Assembly: GCA_030706735.1 (NCBI GenBank)
Contig: JAUZNZ010000015.1
Coordinates: forward strand, 54,998-118,997
Length of the DNA stretch: 64,000 nucleotides
From: Bacteroidota bacterium
GTDB lineage: Bacteria > Bacteroidota > Bacteroidia > Chitinophagales > Chitinophagaceae
Direction of reading: 5' to 3'
A program made the translations under genes and the position numbers. Under the pieces are notes generated by a model, which was not told where the DNA came from, did no database searches, and saw only the letters and a program-made list of their open reading frames with translations. Below, one piece after another: positions 56,479 to 64,000 of this stretch. Every line of letters begins with the position of its first letter. Position 1 is the first letter of the stretch.

Positions 56479-56796
56479 ATGATGCCACTGCCGGAAATAT
56501 TTGCCCTGGGGATTCTCGCCTACCTGGTTTACAGGCTGATCTTTAATTTTTTTGTGCCCATTTTCAAGACGACCCGCCAGGTCCGGCAGCAATTCCGTCA
56601 CATGCGCGACAGCATGAACGGAAATCCGCCCAACCATCGTCCGAACGGCACCCACTCCGCATCCGGGCCCTCGTCAGGCAAAGCCTCTTCCGGTTCCCCC
56701 GGCGCCGGGAACCAACGGAATGCCGGCAAGTCCGATCAGCATCCCTCCTTCGATTCGATCGGGGAGTACATCGACTTCGAAGAGATCAAAAAATAG
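56479..56796 (+). CDS. DUF4834 protein
   Basis: A 105-residue protein with one N-terminal membrane segment (IFALGILAYLVYRLIFNFFV), a basic juxtamembrane stretch, a Ser/Gly/Asn-rich flexible linker and a conserved C-terminal YIDFEEIK. This matches the small DUF4834 family of Bacteroidota. Starts with ATGATG at 56479. Its end overlaps the HAD gene, tail to tail, by 11 bp. Function unknown. Confidence 0.75.
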   Translation: MMPLPEIFALGILAYLVYRLIFNFFVPIFKTTRQVRQQFRHMRDSMNGNPPNHRPNGTHSASGPSSGKASSGSPGAGNQRNAGKSDQHPSFDSIGEYIDFEEIKK

Positions 56797-57412
56797 TCTC
56801 GAAATCGACTTCCGTCACATGCATGCCCGGCCGCAGGTAGAATCCTTTCAGACCGGCAGCGATCGCGCCTTCCACATTCACCTGGGCATCATCCACGAAC
56901 AGGGTTTCCGACGCGACAAGTCCATTTTCCTGCAGTATATGCTCGAACGGTTTCAGGTCGGGCTTTCTCATCCCCAACAGATGCGAATAATACGCTTTTT
57001 CGAAATGTTGTTCCAATTCCTTCGGTCCAAATGCCGCGCGATAGGTCTTTGAAAAATGATCGAGATGCAGGGAGTTGGTATTGCTGAACAGGAAGAGGCG
57101 ATAGCGGTTCCGAAGGTCGTCCAGCATGGCGATCCGTTCGGCAGGGAAATCGAGGAGCATCGCGTTCCAGCCGTTCACGATCTGTTCCTCGCCGGTATCC
57201 GGGTTGGCCAGTGCTTTCAGCGCGTCGATGAACTGCCGGTCGCTGATCTTGCCGACCTCATAATCCCGGAAGAAAGAGTCCGCATGACCATGGCCGAAAT
57301 GATCGGCAAAACGGCGTACGCCCATCGACGTGAATGCCTGTTCGGTACGCGCATTGTCCAGGTTCAAGAGCACGCCACCCAGATCGAAAATGATATTCTT
57401 AATGCCTGCCAT
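56786..57412 (-). CDS. HAD-superfamily phosphatase (HAD-IA)
   Basis: A 208-residue HAD hydrolase. Motif I is FDLGGVLLNLD, in which the second Asp of DxD is replaced by Gly, as in some HAD-IA subgroups. Motif II is LFSNTNSLH, the motif III Lys is in GMRKPDLKPF and motif IV is LFVDDAQVN. Related to alpha-D-glucose-1-phosphatase-like HAD proteins; substrate unknown. Tail to tail with the DUF4834 gene. Confidence 0.85.
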   Translation of the reverse strand: MAGIKNIIFDLGGVLLNLDNARTEQAFTSMGVRRFADHFGHGHADSFFRDYEVGKISDRQFIDALKALANPDTGEEQIVNGWNAMLLDFPAERIAMLDDLRNRYRLFLFSNTNSLHLDHFSKTYRAAFGPKELEQHFEKAYYSHLLGMRKPDLKPFEHILQENGLVASETLFVDDAQVNVEGAIAAGLKGFYLRPGMHVTEVDFETIF

Positions 57413-57458
57413 CGCGCAAAATTAAACTTGCTTGGCGAGATCGCAAGGCACGGGCGCG

Positions 57459-59879
57459 TTATTTTGCCAGGCTGACGCCGGCTTCTCGGGTATCTCTGGA
57501 GTTCGGGCCTATATAAATATGGATCCGGCCCGGCTCATTGACCAGCCGCAAATCGCGGCCGTAGTATCTCAGGTCATCGGCCGCCAGCGTAAAATCAAGC
57601 TCCCGGCTCTCTCCTTTCTTCAGGAACAATTTCCGGAACCCCTTCAGTTCCTTTACCGGCTGCGTCACGCTGGCGACCGGCCTGCAGGTATAGAGCTGGG
57701 CGGTTTCCTCTCCATCATAGTCGCCGCTGTTCGTGACGGTAACCCGGATATGCATGGTTTCGCCCGGCCGCATCGAGCCCCGGTCGGTGGTCAGCCCGCT
57801 ATAGGTAAAATGGGTATAGCTCATCCCAAACCCAAAGGGGTAGAGGGGGTCATTGGACACATCCAGGTACCGGGACTTGTATTTCTCGTTGCTTTGCCCG
57901 TCGTAGGGACGGCCCGTATTCTTATGGTTATAATATAAGGGGATCTGCCCGACATTCCTCGGCCAGCTGGTCGTCAACTTGCCTGATGGGTCATAGTCAC
58001 CGAAGAGCACATCGGCGATGGCGTTTCCGGCTTCCGTGCCGCCATACCAGGTTTCGAGGATGGCCTGCGCATGCGCGTCTTCCCAGGGCAGGGTTAGCGG
58101 CCTTCCGTTCATTAAGACCAGCACGACCGGCTTACCTGTCCGGACCAGCGCCCTTAGCAAGGCTTCCTGATTTTCCGGCAGGGAAATATCCGACCGGCTC
58201 GCGGCTTCACCGGTCATGCCAAACGGCTCTCCCAGCACGGCGACGACGATGTCCGATCCATTGGCCGTATTGACCGCCTCCTGGATCATTTCCTCCGGAG
58301 AGCGCGGATCGGGGACTATTTCGCCGCCATTGGCATTGAGCTGCAGGAGGATCGCCGGATCATCGATCAGGTTGGCGCCCTTCGCATAGGACAGTTTCAA
58401 GGAAGCGCCGCCGATGCTCCTGATACCCTCCATCACCGTCACGGCTTTTTTTCCGTCTCCTGCCGCGCTCCAGTTGCCGATCAGGTCGCGGTGGTCGTTG
58501 GCGAGCGGGCCGATCAATGCGATCGAAGCCGTTCTCTTAAGCGGCAGTACCTGACCCGCATTCTTCAACAGCACAAAAGAATGCCTGGCGATCTCACGGG
58601 CCGCGGCGCGGTTTTCCGGCGTCTCGATCTCGCGGGCCGCGCGCTCTTCGCTACTATTGCGGTAGGGATCGCGGAAAAGGCCCAGCCGGAATTTCGCCTC
58701 CAGCACCCGACGGCAGGCCATGTCGATCTCGTTTTGCGTGATCTTCCCCTCCCGCAGCGAAGTTTTCAGTGTCGTTAGAAAGCCTTCTCCAACCATATCC
58801 ATGTCCACCCCCGCTTTCAACGCCAGCGCCGACGCCTGCTGCAGATCGCCCAGGCCATGCGCGCTCAATTCATTGATCGCCGTGTAGTCGGTCACGATCA
58901 TTCCTTTGAAGCCCCACTGCTTACGCAGCAGATCGGTCAGCAGCCATTTGTTTGCTGTCGCGGGGACGCCATTGATCTCATTGAAAGAGGTCATCACGCT
59001 GCCCGCGCCGGCCTGCACCGCGGCTTTATACGGAGGCAAATAATACTGAGTCATCTTCAGCGGGCTCATGTCGACGGTATTGTAATCCCTGCCCGCCTCT
59101 GCCGCGCCGTATAAAGCAAAATGCTTGACGCAGGCCATCACGGTATTTTCCTTGTCGAGTCCCTGGCCCTGATAACCCTTCACCATGGCCCGGGCCACCA
59201 GCGATCCCAGGTAGGGGTCTTCCCCCGCCCCTTCGGCAATCCTTCCCCAGCGTGGGTCGCGCGCGATGTCCACCATCGGCGAGAAGACCCAGTTGAGCCC
59301 GTCGGCGCTGGCCTCGGTAGCCGCAATGCGCGCGCTCTTTTCGATCAGCGTCGTATCCCAGGTGCAGGAAAGACCCAGGGGGATGGGAAAGATGGTTTTG
59401 TGTCCGTGGATCACGTCATAGCCGAACAGGAGCGGAATATGCAGTCTGGTATTCTTGAGTGCCATGTCCTGCAGCTTGCGCACGGCGCCGGGTGTGAAGG
59501 TATTGAATACGCCACCCACCAGTCCTCTTCTGATCTTCTCATCTACCCCCTGGCTGACGATCGGGCCGGTCACGTCGAAGCCCACTGAAGGCAAATTGAG
59601 TTGCCCGATCTTCTCCTCGAGCGTCATGCGTCCCAGCAGGCTGCTCACAAAGGCATTCATCGCGGCGTCGCCCGCAGTGGTGGCGCCCGACGTGGACGGC
59701 GATGGGAACTCCCGCACGGCCCCGGTGCGGGGATTGACGGCCGAGGCGGGTGGTTTGGTCTTTGGCGGTTTGGAGGTTGGCGGCGTTGTTTGTCCGGGTT
59801 TCTGCGCCTGGGCGCTTGTCCAAATTAGCGCGGCCGTAGCAAACAAGGAGGCGGCCATCGCGCAGCGTGCGTAGTTCAT
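57459..59879 (-). CDS. Glycoside hydrolase family 3 beta-glucosidase, copy 1
   Basis: An 806-residue secreted GH3. Signal peptide MAASLFATAALIWTSAQAQ then a Pro/Thr/Lys-rich linker of about 60 residues (PTSKPPKTKPPASAVNPRTG). The GH3 barrel has the nucleophile Asp in GMIVTDYTAI and the substrate loops KHFALYGAAEAGRDYNTVD; a C-terminal alpha/beta sandwich and Fn3-like domain follow. It hydrolyses terminal beta-glucosides or xylosides. ATG at 59879 is preferred. It is a paralogue of the GH3 gene beyond the tRNA. Confidence 0.93.
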   Translation of the reverse strand: MNYARCAMAASLFATAALIWTSAQAQKPGQTTPPTSKPPKTKPPASAVNPRTGAVREFPSPSTSGATTAGDAAMNAFVSSLLGRMTLEEKIGQLNLPSVGFDVTGPIVSQGVDEKIRRGLVGGVFNTFTPGAVRKLQDMALKNTRLHIPLLFGYDVIHGHKTIFPIPLGLSCTWDTTLIEKSARIAATEASADGLNWVFSPMVDIARDPRWGRIAEGAGEDPYLGSLVARAMVKGYQGQGLDKENTVMACVKHFALYGAAEAGRDYNTVDMSPLKMTQYYLPPYKAAVQAGAGSVMTSFNEINGVPATANKWLLTDLLRKQWGFKGMIVTDYTAINELSAHGLGDLQQASALALKAGVDMDMVGEGFLTTLKTSLREGKITQNEIDMACRRVLEAKFRLGLFRDPYRNSSEERAAREIETPENRAAAREIARHSFVLLKNAGQVLPLKRTASIALIGPLANDHRDLIGNWSAAGDGKKAVTVMEGIRSIGGASLKLSYAKGANLIDDPAILLQLNANGGEIVPDPRSPEEMIQEAVNTANGSDIVVAVLGEPFGMTGEAASRSDISLPENQEALLRALVRTGKPVVLVLMNGRPLTLPWEDAHAQAILETWYGGTEAGNAIADVLFGDYDPSGKLTTSWPRNVGQIPLYYNHKNTGRPYDGQSNEKYKSRYLDVSNDPLYPFGFGMSYTHFTYSGLTTDRGSMRPGETMHIRVTVTNSGDYDGEETAQLYTCRPVASVTQPVKELKGFRKLFLKKGESRELDFTLAADDLRYYGRDLRLVNEPGRIHIYIGPNSRDTREAGVSLAK

Positions 59880-59967
59880 AGTCAATCCTTTTGGGCTACG
59901 AATGTACCGCATTAATAACCCCTTGCATGAGCCCGCGCATAGATTTCATCCGATGGCCCGAATTTGC

Positions 59968-59975
59968 TATTTTTG
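59968..59975 (+). promoter_or_regulatory. -7 box of the CAT-anticodon tRNA gene
   Basis: TATTTTTG matches TAnnTTTG with TTTC about 20 bp upstream (59944-59947). It lies 17 bp before the tRNA. Confidence 0.55.
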
Positions 59976-59992
59976 CCACGCCGAAAATGGCA

Positions 59993-60066
59993 GGACCCTT
60001 AGCTCAGTCGGTTAGAGCATCTGACTCATAATCAGAGGGTCGCTGGTTCGAACCCAGCAGGGTCCA
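59993..60066 (+). tRNA. tRNA with CAT anticodon (elongator Met or Ile2)
   Basis: A 74-nt cloverleaf: acceptor GGACCCT pairs with AGGGTCC, anticodon stem TCTGA/TCAGA with loop CTCATAA (anticodon CAT), T-arm CTGGTTCGAACCCAG. G1-C72 pairing excludes the initiator. Met and lysidine-modified Ile2 tRNAs cannot be separated here. CCA is not encoded. The GH3 stop codon begins at the very next base. Confidence 0.93.
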
Positions 60067-62340
60067 CTACTTCATCCAACTCACCCGCGCCGTCTGCGTA
60101 TCCCGGGAATTCCCGCCGATCATGATATCGAAATCGCCCGGCTCCCAGTCATATTTCAACTCGCTATTGTAGAATTTCAGGTCTTCCGGCGTGATCGTGA
60201 AGCTCACCGTCCGCGACTCGCCGGCCTTAAGAAAGACCTTCTGGAATCCTTTCAACTCCTTCACCGGACGCGTAATGCTCGCCACGCGGTCGCGGATATA
60301 GAGTTGAACGACCTCTTTCCCGTCCCGCGCGCCGTCATTGGTCAACGTAACCTGCGCAGTCAGCGTCTGATCCCCTTTCAACGATTTACTGCTCAGCGTC
60401 ACGGGGCTGTAACGGAAATGCGTATAGCTCAGCCCGAAGCCGAAAGGATAGACCGGATCATTGGATACGTCCAGGTAATTGGAACGGAATTTCTGGAACC
60501 AGGCGCCATCGGCCAGCGGGCGGCCCGTATTCTTGTGGTTATAATACAAGGGTACCTGCCCGACATTCTGCGGCCAGGTCGTACTCAGTTTGCCCGAAGG
60601 GTTGACCTCTCCAAACAGCACGTCGGCAATGGCATGCCCCGCTTCACTGCCGCCAAACCATACATTCAGGATCGCAGGCACCTGGTCATTTTCCCACTTT
60701 ATTGCCAGGGGACGCCCGGTGAACAGGACCAATACCACCGGCTTGCCCGTCTTCAACAAGGCCTGCAGCAAGGCCTGCTGCGCACCCGGGATCTCGATAT
60801 TGCTCCGGCTGCTGCTCTCTCCGGTCATTTCCGCCGATTCACCCAGTGCAGCCACGATGACGTCGGCCCGCGCGGCCGTTTGAAGCGCTTCGTCGATGAT
60901 CTCCCGCGCGGGCCGGCGATCCCGACGCAAGGATTTCCCAAACATGCCCGCACGCTCTTCGAAGACGCTATCCTCGTCCAGGTTCGAGCCCCTTGCATAG
61001 ACTACATTCACGCCAGACCCTGCCACTTCTTTTATTCCCTCCATCAGCGACACCGACTTCGAGAAGTCGACGGCCACGCTCCAGGTGCCTGGCATATTCT
61101 CTCTATTATCCGCCATGGGGCCGATCAGCGCGATGGTACCTTGCTTCTTCAACGGTAATACGTCGCCCTGATTTTTTAGCAGCACAAAGCAATCCGCGGC
61201 GATCTCGCGTGCCGCCTTCCGGTTGGCGTCCGTGAAGATCTCGCTGGCTGCCCGCTTCTCATCGCAATATTTATAGGGATTTGCAAACAATCCCAATTTA
61301 TATTTTGCCTCGAGGATCTTCCGGCAGGCCATGTCGATCTGGGCCATCGTTACCTTGCCCGCCTGAAGTGACTGCTTCAGGGTCGTTAGAAAGCCTTCTC
61401 CAACCATATCCATGTCCACCCCCGCCTTCAGCGCCAGCGCCGACACCTGCTGCAGATCGCCCATCCCATGTTCCACCATTTCATTGATGCCCGTGTAATC
61501 CGTCACGACAAAGCCACCGAATCCCCAGCGTTTACGCAATACATCCGTTAACAGGAACTTATTTGCCGTCGCCGGTATGCCGTCCACCTCGTTGAATGAA
61601 GCCATCACGCTCCCCACTCCCGCATCCACGGCAGCCTTATAGGGTGGGAGGTATTCGTTGAACATCCGCACCCGGCTCATATCGGTGGTATTGTAATCGC
61701 GACCGGCTTCCGCCGCCCCATACATCGCATAATGTTTGACGCAAGCCATGATCTGCGTATTGTTGCTCAGGTCTCCCTGGTATCCCTTGACCATCGCTCT
61801 CGCAATCTGGCCGCCCAGGTAGGGGTCTTCTCCGCCTCCTTCCGCAATGCGTCCCCAGCGTGGATCGCGCGCAATATCCACCATCGGGGAAAAGGTCCAG
61901 CAAATCCCGTCGGCGCTGGCCTCCGTGGCGGCGATGCGGGCGCTCCTTTCAATAGCCTTCATATCCCAGCTGCAACTGAGGGCGAGGGGGATGGGAAAAG
62001 CGGTTTCATATCCGTGGATGACATCCATACCGAACAGCAGGGGGATCTTCAACCGGCTTTGCTCCACGGCAATTCGTTGAACGTCCCGGATCTTGGCGAC
62101 GGATTTGATATTGAACAACCCGCCGACCTTTCCCGCCTTGATCTTACCGGCAATATCCGAGTTGCCGGCCTGGCCCGTGGTGATGTCGCCGGCGCCGGGC
62201 AGGTTCAACTGGCCCAGTTTTTCATCAAGCGTCATCTTGCTCATCAGACCATCCACAAAGGCCTGCATTTTTGTCTGTGACACAGCCACCCGCGTCGATC
62301 CCAGGATCAAAAGGGAGATGAAAACAACTTTGACATGCAT
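60067..62340 (-). CDS. bglX: Glycoside hydrolase family 3 beta-glucosidase (BglX-like), copy 2
   Basis: A 757-residue secreted GH3. Signal peptide MHVKVVFISLLILGSTRVAVSQ; GH3 barrel with GDITTGQAG, ACVKHYAMYGAAEAGRDYNT, nucleophile Asp in GFVVTDYTGI; C-terminal sandwich with GESAEMTGESSSR and an Fn3-like domain ending SYTHFRYSP. It aligns along its length with the preceding GH3 copy but lacks the long Pro-rich linker. The stop codon abuts the tRNA gene at 60066/60067. Likely acts on beta-1,x-glucan oligomers together with the GH43. Confidence 0.93.
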   Translation of the reverse strand: MHVKVVFISLLILGSTRVAVSQTKMQAFVDGLMSKMTLDEKLGQLNLPGAGDITTGQAGNSDIAGKIKAGKVGGLFNIKSVAKIRDVQRIAVEQSRLKIPLLFGMDVIHGYETAFPIPLALSCSWDMKAIERSARIAATEASADGICWTFSPMVDIARDPRWGRIAEGGGEDPYLGGQIARAMVKGYQGDLSNNTQIMACVKHYAMYGAAEAGRDYNTTDMSRVRMFNEYLPPYKAAVDAGVGSVMASFNEVDGIPATANKFLLTDVLRKRWGFGGFVVTDYTGINEMVEHGMGDLQQVSALALKAGVDMDMVGEGFLTTLKQSLQAGKVTMAQIDMACRKILEAKYKLGLFANPYKYCDEKRAASEIFTDANRKAAREIAADCFVLLKNQGDVLPLKKQGTIALIGPMADNRENMPGTWSVAVDFSKSVSLMEGIKEVAGSGVNVVYARGSNLDEDSVFEERAGMFGKSLRRDRRPAREIIDEALQTAARADVIVAALGESAEMTGESSSRSNIEIPGAQQALLQALLKTGKPVVLVLFTGRPLAIKWENDQVPAILNVWFGGSEAGHAIADVLFGEVNPSGKLSTTWPQNVGQVPLYYNHKNTGRPLADGAWFQKFRSNYLDVSNDPVYPFGFGLSYTHFRYSPVTLSSKSLKGDQTLTAQVTLTNDGARDGKEVVQLYIRDRVASITRPVKELKGFQKVFLKAGESRTVSFTITPEDLKFYNSELKYDWEPGDFDIMIGGNSRDTQTARVSWMK

Positions 62341-62386
62341 ATTTTTCAGTTTAGTAGTTCATAATGATCTCTCACTGCCGCATCCA

Positions 62387-64000
62387 TCACTCCACGCCCA
62401 TCACCGGGGTCCGGGGAGATACGCCGTTTTCGTTCATCGCTTCGATGCTGAAGTAATATTTCTTTTCCTTGTCCATGGCCTTGAACCAATATTCATTGGC
62501 GTCCTGCACCTGGATGCAATTGTATAATTTGCCGGGCGCCGTGCCGAAATAGATATTATAACCATAGGCATCATCCGCGGGCCTCCACTTGATCCATGCG
62601 CTGCGTTTGTCCTTTTCGGTCCGCAGGACGATCAGGTCCTTCACCATCTCCGGCCTGCTGCCAATGCCATGTCCAAACACCCGCAGACCGCTGATGGCGA
62701 ATTTCCCGGTCGGCATATGGATGTTCTCGAGCCGGATGAATCGCGCCTGCACCGGCTTTTCCAGCTCCAGGTACTCATGCGGTACATCGGTCAGGTTATG
62801 GCTCTTGTCGGCGATCACCGTCCACCTCTTACCATCGTCGGATGCGTAGAGCTTGTACTGGTGGTAGATACCCGTCTGCTTCCCCAGGAATTCGGCGTCT
62901 TGGTCGGCATAGTTGATTTGAATGGCCCGCACGGTGGAACGCTCGCCGAGGTCGGTCTGGATCCATTCCCCCTTATTGCCCGTCGCCGCACTCCAATAGG
63001 TCTTGATATTCTCATCCACCGCATTGTTCGCTCCGTAGGCGCCAAGCGTTGACGAGACCTGCACCGGCTTCTTATAATTCAACAGCATCCAACCCGTAAA
63101 TGCGCCAGGTTGCGCGTCGCCGGAAGCGCCCTGACCCGCGCTCCCCACAGGCCCCCAATGGGGATAGTCGCCGAATGCCGCGTCCATATACATCACCCCG
63201 TCCTTGTCAAACCCCGCCGGCCAGATGCCCAGCCTCCTTTCGAAATTATTTTTCACGGAGATCGAGATGGTGGAGATATGCCAGTATCGCCCGGAGTTAT
63301 CCACGAACGTACTCCCATGCCCGGCGCCCCGCGCAAATCCGCCCGGCTTGAAGGACAGGGGATCGGACTGCGGGACAAAGGGTCCCAGCGGATTGTCGCC
63401 AACGACCACGCCATCGGCATAGCCGCTGAACTCCGTGCCCGGCGCACCGTATTGGAGGTAATATTTGTTGCCATGTCGGGTCATCCAGGACCCTTCTATA
63501 AAGGGATCGAGAAAGGTATTGTCCATGTATTCCCCGAATCGCTGCCATCCATAGCGCCAGGGTTCCAATAAGTACATCTCTTTCCGCGTTCCCAGCGGTT
63601 GAAGGGTCTTTCGATCGAGCTCCACGCCGTAAATGGGATAGCGGTTACTGCTGCCATTGTACATATACAGCCGCCCATCGTCATCGGTGAAAAAGTCCGG
63701 GTCCCATCCCCCGATGGCAAAGGAGTCCACAAGGGGTTTCCATTGGTTGCCCTTGGGATCGGTGCTCATCCACACGCTGAAATTGCTCGTATAGGTCGAA
63801 CCGAACACGATCATCGTATCACCCAGGATCCCGACGGCGGGCGCACAGAGCTCGTCATAACCGGTGTTCCAGGGACGAAGGAAACGCCGCGAAAGGTATT
63901 GCCAATGCAGCAGGTCATGACTCCACCAATAGCCCCATTGATTGGTGCTGAACAGGTAGAAGTCGCCCTTGTAGTTCACGATCACCGGGTCGGCCGTGGC
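62387..64000 (-). CDS. GH43-type glycoside hydrolase with discoidin/F5-8C and Fn3-like domains (cut by window end)
   Basis: The frame stays open to the window edge, giving at least 537 residues. A five-bladed beta-propeller of GH43 type is visible: ADPVIVNYKGDFYLFST (Asp base), IGGWDPDFFTDDDGRLYMY (pKa-modulating Asp), DPFIEGSWMTRHGNKYYLQY (acid Glu). From about residue 325 follow an F5/8 type C carbohydrate-binding domain (YWSAATGNKGEWIQTDLG ... GLRVFG) and a short Fn3-like domain at the C-terminus. It probably removes arabinose or xylose side chains and lies 46 bp upstream of the GH3 gene on the same strand. Confidence 0.88.
   Translation of the reverse strand, partial: ATADPVIVNYKGDFYLFSTNQWGYWWSHDLLHWQYLSRRFLRPWNTGYDELCAPAVGILGDTMIVFGSTYTSNFSVWMSTDPKGNQWKPLVDSFAIGGWDPDFFTDDDGRLYMYNGSSNRYPIYGVELDRKTLQPLGTRKEMYLLEPWRYGWQRFGEYMDNTFLDPFIEGSWMTRHGNKYYLQYGAPGTEFSGYADGVVVGDNPLGPFVPQSDPLSFKPGGFARGAGHGSTFVDNSGRYWHISTISISVKNNFERRLGIWPAGFDKDGVMYMDAAFGDYPHWGPVGSAGQGASGDAQPGAFTGWMLLNYKKPVQVSSTLGAYGANNAVDENIKTYWSAATGNKGEWIQTDLGERSTVRAIQINYADQDAEFLGKQTGIYHQYKLYASDDGKRWTVIADKSHNLTDVPHEYLELEKPVQARFIRLENIHMPTGKFAISGLRVFGHGIGSRPEMVKDLIVLRTEKDKRSAWIKWRPADDAYGYNIYFGTAPGKLYNCIQVQDANEYWFKAMDKEKKYYFSIEAMNENGVSPRTPVMGVE

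Overview
The window looks like chromosomal DNA of a GC-rich member of the Bacteroidota, most likely Chitinophagaceae (inference). The evidence is: repeated promoter boxes of the Bacteroidota type (TTTG, about 19 bp, then TAnnTTTG) in front of many genes; almost no Shine-Dalgarno sequences; and family content typical of the phylum, namely an S46 dipeptidyl peptidase, a DUF4834 protein, a long-form PurF, a GH3-superfamily acyl-adenylating enzyme, TlpA-like DUF4369/DUF5106-type proteins and the Bacteroidota form of LptB. I see no insertion sequence, prophage, CRISPR array or rRNA. The content is mostly core and metabolic genes.

Layout. 1-330: start of asd (minus strand, cut by the window edge) behind a visible attenuator-type leader. 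331-9926: a PfkB kinase, then the phenylacetate (paa) catabolic genes in two plus-strand units, TetR regulator-paaE and paaABCD-paaG-paaI-paaY, separated by two minus-strand genes (Yip1-like membrane protein, GH30 lipoprotein). The same perfect dyad (ACTAAC-ACCC-GTTAGT) sits in front of both units. 9924-16746: obg, a membrane-anchored patatin-like phospholipase, two tandem paralogous secreted proteins of unknown function behind a long leader with a repeated GCGATTG word, and an S46 peptidase behind a perfect 14-bp inverted repeat. 16748-24927: a lipoprotein, AlkA-type glycosylase, Crp/Fnr regulator, DUF4406 protein, cysS, EEP-family hydrolase, two tandem rhomboid proteases and rlmD. 24966-34249: TlpA-like thioredoxin protein, parvulin PPIase, metF, lptB, GH3-superfamily enzyme, polytopic membrane protein, fabG. 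34276-37112: enoyl-CoA hydratase plus paaZ, completing more of the phenylacetate route. 37258-43838: HtrA-like protease, adk, msrB, tRNA-Thr, aminotransferase, a tiny lipoprotein operon divergent from a glycosyltransferase, SixA-type phosphatase, response regulator. 44013-49265: purF with an upstream attenuator-like element, then a histidine kinase/response regulator pair. 49384-55550: rimP-nusA-infB-surA, with a hairpin plus T-rich tract directly before rimP. 55693-64000: three small envelope/coiled-coil proteins, a HAD phosphatase, and a glycoside-hydrolase cluster (two GH3 beta-glucosidases and a GH43 with a C-terminal discoidin-type domain, cut by the window end) with a CAT-anticodon tRNA between the GH3 genes.

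Together the paa genes encode epoxidation (PaaABCDE), isomerisation (PaaG), ring opening (PaaZ), thioester housekeeping (PaaI, PaaY) and probably local repression by the TetR protein. The CoA ligase PaaK and the late steps PaaH and PaaJ are not in this window. The sugar hydrolases (GH30, two GH3, GH43) fit a polysaccharide-degrading soil or plant-associated lifestyle. The most unusual signals are regulatory: the shared PaaR-type operator, the asd leader, the purF-proximal element, the rimP leader hairpin, and TAnnTTTG boxes lying only 3-5 bp before several start codons, which suggests leaderless transcripts.
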